A stretch of DNA of 64,000 bases, from the NCBI RefSeq assembly GCF_037975245.1, contig NC_092568.1, forward strand, positions 32,956,501 to 33,020,500. Reading direction: 5' to 3'. This document shows, one piece after another, positions 24,090 to 35,150 of the stretch. The stretch comes from Apostichopus japonicus (taxonomy: Eukaryota; Echinodermata; Holothuroidea; Aspidochirotida; Stichopodidae). Made by a program: the position numbers and the translations under genes. Positions within the stretch are counted from its first letter, which is position 1; each line of letters starts with the position of its first letter. The notes under the pieces were generated by a model. The model ran no database searches and was not told the DNA's origin. It saw only the letters and a program-made list of their open reading frames with translations.

Positions 24090-27000
24090 TACAAATGTAC
24101 ATATATATGTATGCAGGGAATGCAGGGAATAAGGCACTAGTTTCTTATGAATCATTTTTGTTGAAAGATCAATGTTTTGAGTAATTCTCTTTTAATTTAT
24201 TCTATATACATGATTGTTACCTCCATTAATACCCTATGGGCTTCCTTCAGAAAGTCTTCATCCTTCTCATAATCTGTGATGAGCTCAGGTGAAAGGTTTC
24301 CAACAACATCTAACTATAAAGAGAGAGAGAAACTACAGGTTAAAAGTTATAAGCAACTTTTATATAAAGTGAAATTTGATAACAGTAATATATTCAATAC
24401 AACCATACATAGTTTGATAAACCAATATACAGTAATGTTGGAGTGGATTAACTAGACCTCTGGGATGTACTCTTATTATAACTATTAAATTGCCTGCCAC
24501 CAGAAATATCTATGAATGATTTCAACGGTAATAGAAAGCTAACAGAAAAGCTAATAGAAAAGCTAACTATCATCAATGGAGCCCACTGTACATGCCGGGC
24601 AAAAAACAACAATTTTTGAGGCAAAGTTACTTTCGCAGAGATCATTTCGGTCTCCCGGTCATGTTTTAGCTTTCGTTGAAAATGGAACAGCTCGAATAAC
24701 TGAAGAAAAGGAAACTAAAGTCGATGTCGGAAATTTCGACATACCCAGACGCGACTTGACCACTTCAGATATCCTTGAGCAACAGTTAGCAAAGTATGTA
24801 ATATCACTAGTTGTGCAACATCAGGTGACTTTGTCCTTTCTGTTTTGATTGCTGATATCATCTACTGTCTGCTGGTGTCACCTAACTACTTTGTGTCCCC
24901 TGTTTAATAAGTACATGATTAAGCGGCACTGATAGCCACTGTAGTTTGGCATGTCTGAAAGTCTAACTGTAAACCACTTTTTCAGACGCCATTTTAATCT
25001 ACAATGCCTCGGTAAAAAAGGCTAAAATCGCCACAGTGGAACAAGAAAACATCAATTTTGCAATACAGGTCACTTTTCATGAACCATTTCACCCATTTGA
25101 GTACCAGAATTATACAATCAAATTCAACACATGTAGGCGAAGTTTAAGGAATTTTTTCCTTACTCTGGACAGTTTGACTCCTGACTGTTACAAGTATAAT
25201 TCTTTCTATTTCGGGCGGAATTTGATCAAATCATCGATGTAATCACGAAGACTGTTGAACGAGAGAATTGGTGCAACAATCACAGAGATCGTAACTAAAG
25301 CAGTCCTTCCAAAGAATGTTAACATATCCTACAATGTATGGAATTAACATTGAATGTTAACTGAATGTTGAATGTTAACATATCCTACAATGTATGGAAG
25401 TAACATTGAATGTTAACTGGAATGTTAACTGAATGTTAAATGTTTAACTGGACTGTATTACACCCAAGATGAAACCCACTTTTCATTTTATCTCAGATAT
25501 CTCCATAGTTACAATCATTTTTCTGCTCCTAATGTCATTTAATGAGTTATGAACAGATCAGTCTACAACAGGAAGTCTTGTGTCCCCACAACTTAAAAGG
25601 TGAATGTTTTCTTTCCTTCGTAAACCCTATTCCTACACATTGGTGGACTAAACAGAGATGTCTCTAGGTTCCTCACTTCTACTTGAATACTAATCGTAAA
25701 ACTAACATACCAACAAATGCAACACAAAATACAGTTAGTAATGCACGTTGTCAGAAATTATGAAAACAAAGGTACTGTACGTTGTCACGCAGCAAGCAAA
25801 TGGCTAATCAGCACTATCGAGTCATGTCGCATATAGAGAGAGAAATTAGCCTCCCCCAGAATGGCTCCACTGGGGCTTCATGGACTCCCAGCTTATAGAT
25901 ATTTCGCAGATCTCTGCATAACGCATCGTGGGTGTGCCTCTAGATTGACCTCTAGAAGTCGGCGCATTTTTTGGCCGAGATCATGTGTGAAGTATCCGCT
26001 TCCTCTTTCGAGCAACTCGTGATATTTTTTCAGCTGACCTATAGAAACTGTGATGATCACATGATGGTCACATGACGAATGGGGCTGAGAGTGGATCAGT
26101 AGAGTGTAGTCCTTTCTGAGTTCAATGTCAAGAAAAGGGCGAAATGACGTCACGATCGGGCGTGAAGTACTGTCGAGCAGGTAATTGTGGAGAACAGGAA
26201 ATGGACAATCTGCGCTCGAGTGTTTTAAGTTATTAATAGAACACGATTACGTACTATGCCAGTACATTTGAGCTTAGAAGAGGTACGTGTTACTATAAAG
26301 ATCTTGACGTCATCACCCTTCAGAAATCAATTTATGAGGGTTGTTATCTGGTCCCGCACCGAGGGTTTTTCACTGGTTCACCTCAAATGACCTTGACCTC
26401 CACAAATCCATATTTACAAATTGTATGAAATTTCTAGGGGTTACATGATGTTTGCGAAATATTCTGCTTACAAGTAAAACAACCCCTCCCCCCCTCCTCA
26501 TATATATGCCATCTTAACTGCATAGGATACTAGCTTGAATGCAACAAGAACCAGAAAGCCACTTAGCTTTGTGATTCCTTGCCAATTAATTTGCTCAAAA
26601 TTCCACATATCTGACTTATGTAGAGCAAGTGAATAACGTTTGTCCAAGAATGAAGTGAAAACAAGAAAAGATCAGAGATTTCCATCTCTTATTTGTAGCA
26701 CTCCCTTTGTGGGCATCAACATACAGTATAAATTCACTGGTAAGGAGTTTAAAGTACATAGAAGTTTTATTCCCAAAAAATTCCAGAAAGAACAGTCTTC
26801 CTACAGGTATATGAAATATAGACACATTGATGTACAGAATGTGCAAATTGACAATTTCTTTCACCAATTTTGAGCTAGTAATTCAGCTCAGGTACCGACC
26901 ATCCCTTTAATAATTGTTATTAATGAATGAGAGTTACAGGACATTGTGTTTGAAATATTTCACAACTTACTGCCAAAGCTAAGTCATCTAGGGCCACTCA

Positions 27001-30000
27001 AGTGTGGTTAAAGCATCAATTATTTGAAGCAGATTTCATTCCCTGGAGGACTATGTATAGTTGAAGATCACTTGAGATCTATTTTATACTGGGCCCTTTC
27101 ACTGAAATGAACTGATATTGATCAAACTATGTTCACCAAAAGAAAACTAGCATGGTAGAACTCACAGATTAATTGCAGCTTTAATTTGGGAGTTAACATG
27201 TTTACAAGGATTGCATACTGTTCTTTGACACATGTTAACCTCATGTGCCTTTTGACCTCTACCAATTTTGATAGTGTTCTTGCACTCACTAAGCTGGTTC
27301 TACATACTAAGTATGAAGTTCCACAAATATGTAACTTGTGAGTTATCATGTTTACAAGGTTTTACAGACTTTGACTAATGTTGACTGCAAATGACCTTTG
27401 ACCTCCACCAATTTCAATAGGGTTTTTGTACTCACCAAGCTGGATCCACATACCAAGAATTAAATCAACAAAGATTATTTTAATTATCGGGTTTTCAAAG
27501 TTTTCAGACTTTGACCTCTGTTGACCCCAAATGACCATTGAACTTCACAGAAGAGTATAGAGTTCTTGTACTCAATAAGACGGATCCACATACCAAGTAT
27601 GAAGTTATCCCCTTTTTAGTTACTGTGTTTACAAGCAAGTGTCATATATACAAACACACACACAAGCACATGCGATATCACCATCGCATACAGATCCCTT
27701 CTGCCTCTGGTAAGGAATCAAACGCCAAACATACAGAGCTCAGTAACTGTAATGATTAAAACCACAAGCAGCAAAATCAAAATAGAGTAACACAACATCT
27801 AGAAGTATTGAGCAAAAAACTTTGCCTTTCACTTTCATGTTAAGATTTACTTTAAAGTTGACTTCAGCTTGAAATTTGGCAGAAGCATGTTCTGCATACT
27901 TGTGACACAGGAAATCCTTAGGCGGTACTGCTTAGAAAAAGAATTCCACGTCCATTCATTGACATTTTGATGAACTTTAATGTTCGTAGAGATAAAAAAA
28001 TGTGAAACTTGATCACCTTCCAGGATGCAAAGGATACAGTGACGTCACTTTCCTCATTAATACATTAATTGGCTTCATTTGGGGATATCCAATTCATAAC
28101 ATGAAAACATCATGAGATTTGGCAAAACAAAAAACGTGACCAGGTAAAAAAAAAATATGTGTTTATGAAAGTCATGTGCTCTATGAGAAATGAGCTAATT
28201 ATATGTTATTAAATGCCTCTATCGTTGATCATCAGTGGTTTTGTAATGGTACGTTGAGATAATACACAAGGCTGATTTGATTTGCTTAATATTGTACAAG
28301 ATCAAGCAGGCTATCGATATGTTTGTTCCTTAAATCACTGACATTGTTAATATATCCTTGTCAACTGGATCCTTTTCCAGTGTCAGGAAGTTGCACATGT
28401 TTGTCCACTGCAAAAAAAAAAAGGCCAGGCCTGCATAAAGAAAATTTGAAACATTTTTGTTACCTTGACAACCTCAAATTAATCGGGAAAACCATTGAAC
28501 GTGCAGTGTCTTCTCGGATTAACGACCAATCGACCATATACAGTAACTACTAATAAATTATTCGATGTCTTTCGATCGGCATACAAGCTATATACCATGA
28601 GTCTGCACTCACATATGTACATTAACGATATCCTCACATTATTGGACAAAGGCCATGCCACTGCTCTTGTTCTTTTAGACTGGAGCGCCGCCTTTGATAC
28701 TGTCGATCACAATATTCTTCTTTGTCGTCTCAGAGATAGCCTCGGTAAACAAGGTAAAAAGCCCTAGATTCCTGCAGATCATACCTATCATAAAGACCAC
28801 AGAATGTGTGTATCCAAGAAGCAACCTCTCAACATGTTATTTTCTTGGTTCTTGGCCCGCAGTGGTTTACTATCTACACTTACCCAGTCCGAAATACAAT
28901 CAGGAAACGTAACTTACGATACCATGTTTATGCAGATGACACTCAAACTATATGTCTCTATTTCAAACCCATTCAAGTCTGTTGTGATTCTTCTATCCAG
29001 ACCCTCGAATTGTGCATCAAAGAAATTTTGTGGATGCAGAGAAATTTCTTGAAGTTGAAATGATGACAAAACTGAATTGATACTTTTTGGATCCCTCATT
29101 AAGATCGGTGATTCCCAGATTCCTCCCGTCCAACAGTCAAGAAGCTTCCGCGTTATATCAAATGTCATTTCAGTCATTTATCAGAATATCTGTAATATTC
29201 GCAAATATTTAAATCGTGAAGCCACTGCAAAAATTATCCATGCCTTTATTATTCTCGATAATGGAAACACGCTTCTCTATGGTCTATCACAGGACTTCAA
29301 CGCCTTCAAAATAATGCTGCACAGATTGTTACATTATCTAATAAGTTTGGTTACATCAAACTTATTCTTGAAGAGCTACATTGGCTTCCGGTCACTCACC
29401 AAATTATTTACAAGCTCCTGTTAAGTACCTACTGTACAAATCGTTGACTAGTTTGGCTCCCTCTTATATCTCTGACATGCTCCAGATATACACTATGACA
29501 TCTTCGCTCCAGTAACATGCATTTTCTGCATCTTTAGGTCATATATACCACATCCTCATAGCATTTTCTATCGCGAAGATGCTACTTCCTTTTTTTTAAT
29601 CTTCATATGGTGATATTTTCTGAGTGCAAACGGTAACAGCAGAGTGATAATGTCATCAGGGCAATTTAGCTGTAAGCGTCTTTGTGTTTCTTTATAATAT
29701 TCCAATATTTTACGATATTTCTATGAAAGAGTCACAATTACACTAAAATCTTAATAGAGAGGAACAGCTAAAGCAAAAATTCTGAATGTGTCCAGTTGAC
29801 AAAGGTTACATCAAGAGAAAATTATAACAGCCTATGTATAGTAAAGCTTGTGAATATGATCTGCAAACCTTATCGTCCGTGCCACCATATTTCCCGGTAT
29901 CAGGGTTCGGTTTCTTCCGGAAGAAACCTGTTTCTTCCGTGCACATGGAAGTAACTGGAAGAAACCTGTTTCTTCCGGGTTTCTTCCAGAAGAAACTGTA

Positions 30001-33000
30001 AAAATTGGCATATACACAGCACAACCCTCATACATGATAAAGAGACAAATAGTTTACTACCATCTGACTGAAATGCATACCACTGAAACCATCAAAATAT
30101 GATATTTTATTTTGATTATAATTTTGGGTTGTGTTTCTACACCAAAAGATGTTTGCTTATAAATCACAATATTGAAGGACTACTTATCATCTCGCGATGC
30201 CCCCATACCAGAATTGCATAACTGGCCATACTGTATGAATGATTAACCTGGATTGGCCCATGCACTTAGGATTTAATACAATGAACACCATGAAAATAGC
30301 CGAACAATATCTGTTAGATTTAGGCAACAGTTTAATTTCTGCAACTCCCTAAATTACAACTTGTAGTTAACAGGAGGACTTGCCATCCCAACAGCAAAAC
30401 GAACAAACATCCACAATTTCAGCTCTATTGTAATTGTAACAATGCAGGCTTCAGGAGTAGGATTGAAACATATTGGTCATAGTGGTCAATGTAATCGTAG
30501 TAATGAGTGTGCATTGTAGTAGGCCTACACTAGTTTCCAGGGAACACTTGCCTCTCCACTCAAACTAGTTTTTAACTAAGAACTGGGCTATAATCAGGAC
30601 CATTCTGGTCTGCAAAACATTGCTAGCCCATAGTTGATCCCCGAATTGTCCGTTGCTAGTAGCCTAGTACTATATTGTGTACAGTATATGCTGGAAGCAG
30701 GTCATGTGTTCCATACACCTTGAAATCATTGCAGGTTGTTATGAAACTTTATCAAGGGTTTTTCCCCAAAAAATTAGTTTTTTTCCATTTTGTCCGGAAG
30801 AAACTGGAAGAAACCCATTTCCTTCAGAGTGGAAAAAAACATGTTTCTCCGCGTTTTTTTCCACCCCGGAAGAAACCTGCGAACCCTGCCCAGTATTATT
30901 ATTTTTGTCAGACTTGAGTATTACAGTTTACGTTTTCACAAAACTGATCTTTTTTTGTTACTTATCTGTCTAGTCTGATACCACAAGAATTTAAACAATT
31001 CAAAGAAGATAAAAGATAAATATGCAGTTTTATTTACGTAAGAATCACTCAGCTATGAAAAAAAAATTTTCGTGCCAATCCCTTATTTTGCAACATCCTG
31101 TATTGCAAAATGCAGATTTAGCTTGAGTTTAAATTTATGAAAGGTTACTGGTGATACCATTTACTCTTTGTATTCTGAAGACTGTGGAACCCAAAGTTCA
31201 TTATTTTCATATGATTCTCTTTGCACATCTGCCAGCGAGCAATATACTGTAATAAACTGTACAGACAACCTTTCCTCAACTACAGTACTTCAAATACACT
31301 TTGTTTTGAACCTCATTGAGTCAAGTTTGCCACACTCAAATTTAAAGAAAAAATTTGTGATAGAATTAATTTCTATTAATCGGGTAAAGCTAAAATTTCA
31401 GGGATATTGCTTAAAAAGTTTATCGAGAATTTGGGAAAGAAACTATATATGAATTTATATTACTGAGTGACAGGTACAAGTACTGATGGTCTACACCTCT
31501 GATATTCAAAGTGGGGGTCGCCCCCCCCTTCCTCCCTAAAAAAAAATATGAAGAAAAAATATATATTGCCTACTAAATTTGTGGAACAAAAAAGTGTAAA
31601 AATCTTTAACATAAATTACTTCAAAAGTTGCCATATTGAACATTTTGCAGCCTTGGTCATATATAAACTTTTCAAAGGGAAGACCTTCCAATACATCCAA
31701 TCCCATAACACAACATCCACCATGGAGGATCACCAACATGATGAAGTTGAAAATTGGGGTCACCAAGCAAGAAAAGATTGAATCCCAGTGGTCTACACAA
31801 AATAAAATAAAATACTATACATTCAATCTATACACTAATTGATATGTCAAATAAACAACAAAACTGACTGGAAAATTATTTACGGGTTTGGACTTTCTGG
31901 AACCAGAGAACTATAAAAAAAAAAATAACATAAAAAAAAACAAGTCTTATCTACTCCCATGCTAGCCTTTGTCTTTTGCTATTTCTAAATGTATCCAAAA
32001 TTGCAAATTCCAATGTTCACTGTATACTTTTGCCTAAAAGTTACTGTAACTCTGCACCACTTGACTATACCAAGGAAAACAGACATACAAATAAAATTCC
32101 CCTTCTCCAAACAAGGAACAAAACAAAAGAAATAATTAATGCAACAGAATTCAGAAAGGCAAGCTAAACTATACAAATAACCTCAGCTGACATTTACTCA
32201 CACTCAGAGCTGCTTCATATAATGCCTTCCATTCTATTCTCGGAATCATTCTAGAAATAAATTCAGGATTGAAGTCAACTTCTCTGATCTTCATCTCATT
32301 AACCTGGAAAAAAAAAGAAAAGATCTTTCTAGAATGACCTTAATCGTTACCAATCAATCAGTCAAAACCATATAGTTTCTACTTTTTAAAACATGAAAAC
32401 GTCAAATGTGTTATAATCTTCAATAATATGATTCATGCTGAAACAATACGCAAAAATAAATCAAAATAAATTTATGACTTGGAAATTAAAACTTTCCACA
32501 AAGGGATGCCAAAATGGTGTTTGAGTATTTAGCATACTGTAACTGTTGGATCTGCCATCGATGCATCGAAAGTGCAGCGATTTTTGTAGATTTAGAAGTG
32601 ACACAGAAACGACTAAACTCACATTTTTACGAGGGAATGTACCAACGAACGTGTGTATATTTATAACGATAATAGTATGACAAAAAACCTGTGGCTTGGG
32701 AGCACACAACTAACAGTAACGTGTAACCATCAGCTGTGCCATACGTCAGGCATATGAGCGCCACCTTAAAATCCTAATGGTGTTTTCCTTTGTGGCTACG
32801 AGGGTTCCATGGGCTTGTGGTGTGCTACAGTGTAGCTGGCTGCAAGATCTAGCCTAGGGTGAAGTCTATACTAGTTGTGGGGTAGGCCTAGTACTATCCT
32901 AGGCACAGGTGGGATGTGCTATTGTGCTACCGGGACAAAAACTGTACAAATATCCACAAGGAAATCTGTCAAATATTTAGCATGCCATCAGAATTAGGCT

Positions 33001-33227
33001 TAAGTTATTTACTTAACTATATGATATAGCTGCTAAACTACATTATAGCATAAGCCTAGAGGCTTTGCTTTTGGTATAATTTAGGCTAGGCCTACTCAGA
33101 AGTAAGAAAGGGACATATCTCAGCCTTTATTCATAACGTAATAAATCATAACCTCTATTTTCAAAGGATAACCATTCTTCACTCCTTTCACGTGAGATGT
33201 TAACATGTTGTGTGTAAGAAGTTTCAT
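23505..33227 (-). CDS. TRMT112: TRMT112, multifunctional methyltransferase activator subunit (spliced, 4 exons)
   Basis: Minus-strand CDS joins 33227-33153, 32303-32202, 24313-24221 and 23657-23505 (TGA): 25+34+31+50 = 140 residues, all phase 0 with GT/AG introns. TRMT112 is the small obligate partner that stabilises several methyltransferases, among them ALKBH8, TRMT11, BUD23/WBSCR22 (18S rRNA m7G) and HEMK2/N6AMT1 (eRF1). Seen: start [16 protein letters not shown], the central DFNPEF...MIPRIEW block, then the C-terminal [19 protein letters not shown] and GIPNMLL blocks. These align with human TRMT112 almost without gaps. Human TRMT112 is 125 aa; this one has a longer acidic C-terminus ending DDSMQ. 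Only the CPESGR cysteine of the Zn-ribbon-like fold is evident, as is usual in animals. The start has A at -3. Confidence 0.92.
23940..24110. repeat. Compound TA/CATA microsatellite in TRMT112 intron 3
   Basis: Alternating TATATA, GGATATGTATA and (AT)n tracts. The open frames it creates on the minus strand are artefacts. Confidence 0.9.
24221..24313 (-). CDS. TRMT112: TRMT112 exon 3 (31 codons)
   Basis: The acceptor is CTCTCTTTATAG and the donor is GAG|GTAACA. It encodes a predicted helix-rich insert with [15 protein letters not shown] and ends with the EAHRVLME segment, equivalent to the human MHHLLLE helix. Confidence 0.88.
24576..24848 (+). CDS. Unrecognised 90-codon ORF inside TRMT112 intron 2 (opposite strand), doubtful
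   Basis: It opens with ATG and MEPTVHAGQ and has a charged, non-repetitive middle ([19 protein letters not shown]). A possible donor GTATGT lies inside it near 24796, so it could be a single exon rather than a full ORF. I recognise no family; chance or a decayed transposon gene is as likely. Confidence 0.15.
   Translation: MEPTVHAGQKTTIFEAKLLSQRSFRSPGHVLAFVENGTARITEEKETKVDVGNFDIPRRDLTTSDILEQQLAKYVISLVVQHQVTLSFLF
25315..25450. repeat. 58-bp tandem repeat, about 2.3 copies
   Basis: GTTAACATATCCTACAATGT begins at about 25318 and 25376, followed by TAACATTGAATGTTAACTG in each copy and degenerate GAATGTTAA words after. Confidence 0.8.
27120..27640. repeat. ~143-bp diverged tandem repeat, 3 copies, with a DR1 motif
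   Basis: Anchors GACCTCTACCAATTTT (27253), GACCTCCACCAATTTC (27399) and GAACTTCACAGAAGAG (27539), each followed by TCTTGxACTCAxxAAG and CCACATACCAAG-like words. The middle copy holds TGACCTTTGACCT at 27392-27404, a perfect DR1 nuclear-receptor half-site pair. A related fragment lies near 26384. Confidence 0.75.
28330..29560 (+). pseudogene. Degraded LINE (CR1/L2-like) reverse transcriptase fragment
   Basis: The translation is broken by frameshifts and stops, but RT landmarks occur in order: [14 protein letters not shown] (about 28338), KKRPGL...[10 protein letters not shown] (28412-28510), [19 protein letters not shown] (about 28660-28720), the catalytic YADDTQ (28929-28946), [16 protein letters not shown] (about 29045-29095) and LEELHWLPV near 29370. 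This order and the LHWLPV box are typical of CR1/L2 elements. The endonuclease end is absent, consistent with 5' truncation. It lies in TRMT112 intron 2, antisense to that gene. Confidence 0.85.
29901..30888. mobile_element. hAT-like fold-back element, 988 bp, 8-bp TSD (7/8)
   Basis: It starts CAGGGTTCGGTTTCTTCCGG and ends with the inverse, CCGGAAGAAACCTGCGAACCCTG. Flanks are CCCGGTAT (29893-29900) and CCCAGTAT (30889-30896). The terminal 100-130 bases on each side are multiples of GGAAGAAAC / GTTTCTTCC, so each end is itself palindromic. There is no coding capacity. Confidence 0.8.
31497..31790. mobile_element. hAT-like MITE, 294 bp, perfect 8-bp TSD
   Basis: GTCTACAC flanks both sides (31489-31496 and 31791-31798). 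Left end CTCTGATATTCAAAG and inverted right end CACTGGGATTCAATC agree at 10 of 15 positions. The left end continues GTGGGGGTCGCCCCC, like the GGGGGTCGC ends of many hAT/Charlie-type elements; the right end contains GGGGTCACC in the same relative place. Confidence 0.65.
32202..32303 (-). CDS. TRMT112: TRMT112 exon 2 (34 codons)
   Basis: The acceptor is a poly-T tract ending TTCCAG; the donor is AGT|GTGAGT. It encodes the FNPEF and MIPRIEW blocks typical of the family. Confidence 0.9.
33153..33227 (-). CDS. TRMT112: TRMT112 exon 1 (25 codons)
   Basis: It encodes the diagnostic N-terminus beginning MKLLTHNML. The donor is GAG|GTTATG, GT but otherwise weak. The frame joins exon 2 in phase 0 and keeps gapless alignment with the human protein across the junction, which supports the weak donor. 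Confidence 0.85.
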
Positions 33228-33507
33228 TGTTCTAGCAATCGTTCTCCTCATCCAGAACTGCTGTAACACAAAGTTGATTTACTCTTTCCTCTTTTAACTG
33301 TACGCTAGACTTTTTAAAGGGTACTAAGACTGCATCATGCTGGGTAGTAACATTTAACATGGTAACGTGTGTACACAGAAATGAAAGGAGAACGTAACTT
33401 CGTATAAACGTAATTTCGCGGAATCGGTGTAACACATGTTTGGCACAAACTCTCAATTTCGATGGGTGGCGTACTTCATCTTTCAATCCATTGATAATCC
33501 AGATCAC
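33228..33507 (-). other. TRMT112 upstream leader/promoter region with a long possible uORF
   Basis: An open frame runs 33507-33232 on the minus strand and stops five bases before the TRMT112 ATG. It would be a 91-codon uORF if transcription began upstream of it. No TATA box is evident and the start site is unknown. Confidence 0.3.
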
Positions 33508-33598
33508 ATACAGTACACACGATTGCGATGACGCATATCTGTTTCCCTTCCGTTGCAGGTTCCCTATGCATGGAACGCTAAAAGGATCAACAATATAC

Positions 33599-33701
33599 GA
33601 TGATGATGTAAAAACTTGCGATGATGATGTAACAACTTACGTTGATGATATAAATACTTCCGAAGATGATGTAAATACTTACGACGATGTGAAATATTAT
33701 A
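33599..33701 (+). repeat. 21-bp (7-codon) repeat inside an open frame
   Basis: About 4.5 copies of GATGATGATGTAAAAACTTGC. In the open frame it reads DDDVKTC, DDDVTTY, VDDINTS, EDDVNTY. The frame stays open from an ATG at 33566 to 33811 (81 codons), and a plausible acceptor (CCCTTCCGTTGCAG) ends at 33559. There is no homology I know; transcription divergent from TRMT112 is possible but unproven. Confidence 0.6.
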
Positions 33702-33811
33702 CGATGATTAGTGAACATAAACGGCAGCTTTTAATTCGTACACTTTACTGTGACACCTTTTCATACAGAGTCAGTACCATATTTCATCCCCGTGGGGTAC
33801 ACTATGTGTAG

Positions 33812-35150
33812 GGATGAGATAGTAAACATACAAATGTATAGGCTATGTCATAAAATGCGCAGGAACATAATTCACGAGGTTAGCTCCGTGGTCCAAATTT
33901 AGCATCAGCTTATTCGGTGCATGTTTTGTTCACCTATAACACCCCGATCGGTGGTACTTACTACTCGTGATGCATGTATGGGGAGGGCGACGGAAGATTA
34001 ATTGAATCTAGACTGAGGAAGTGGAGGGGAGGCCGGGAGGTGGGTGGGTTGGGCATATTACTTTGATTCCAGGGTGCAAACCACACATGCACCTCACTCT
34101 AAAATTCCCTAAAAAATAAATGCAGTCTCCGCATTCCGTAGGCCACAAAATTCCAGTACTGGAACAATGTTTTTTCATCATGAACAAATCTTTATTTTCA
34201 AAGGCACCCTAAAAGGGTACGTTAGTAAATATGTTAAAACTAAAAAGGGGTTTTTAACAAAACAGGCACTTGTTAGGGACATTACATCGTTTACACAAAA
34301 CTATATTGGGGCATGTGTTCCCATACGGATCCAGCAACGACGTCGCCCGGAACCTGCAGGGGTATATTTTGACTTCCAAGATCATTTCCTTTGCCAATGT
34401 AATCATTTCTTAGCGGTTACTTTAATATACTACGTGTACAGCAACCTTTACTATGCTGAGATGAATAAAAAACATCGGTAGATTACATGGCGATACAATT
34501 AATGTCAAGCACTCGGAGAGCGGGAACCCAACTGTCCGGACTGGGAGGCGTGGGAGATCTTTTTAGTTCTCATAACTTACCCCTGTCTCAACCATCCCTT
34601 CCAGGACTGGAGGTATGGGTGTACACCACTTTCCCTTTTTGTTGTTGAAACCTCACAAAAGAAAGAGTTATCAGCTCAACTCACGAGTGTGCGTTTAGAC
34701 CTCATTTTGGACCCAACTATATAGTATAAACCATGACTCCTCATTTTGACGTCTGCAACATTACCCCGAGTCGGCTTCAACTTGACCACAGGACCACACT
34801 CCACTCATTTAACCCTAGATCCGCCCTGACTGAGTTGCCTATAGAGTCTTAGATGCTATCCTCCTTTCACCCACATATACTGTCTCGATTGATGGAGTAA
34901 AGTATCTGAGGATAGTATCCGAAAAAGAACGATTACGTACGTAGGAGGTCCGATGTGTATTGTGGCAAATCATATGCGTCAGGAATGCCCAGGCTTTTGG
35001 AAACTTGTACTAAGCAAGTTAAGCAAGATAGAACTGGGACGTTGACTGTCAGACAATTTCAAACTGTATAACGCCCGACGAATGAAGGCCAGTGGCCTAA
35101 TCCTTTTTTAGACCACACTATTATTTTGGTTATCACTCACACAGTTAAAA
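33812..35150. other. Non-coding stretch, no recognised feature
   Basis: Only short open frames; I see no splice-supported exon and no repeat structure. Confidence 0.5.

Noticed and set aside
23740-24155. Tyr/Ile-rich open frames on the minus strand
   Set aside because: They are translations of a TA/CATA microsatellite within TRMT112 intron 3.
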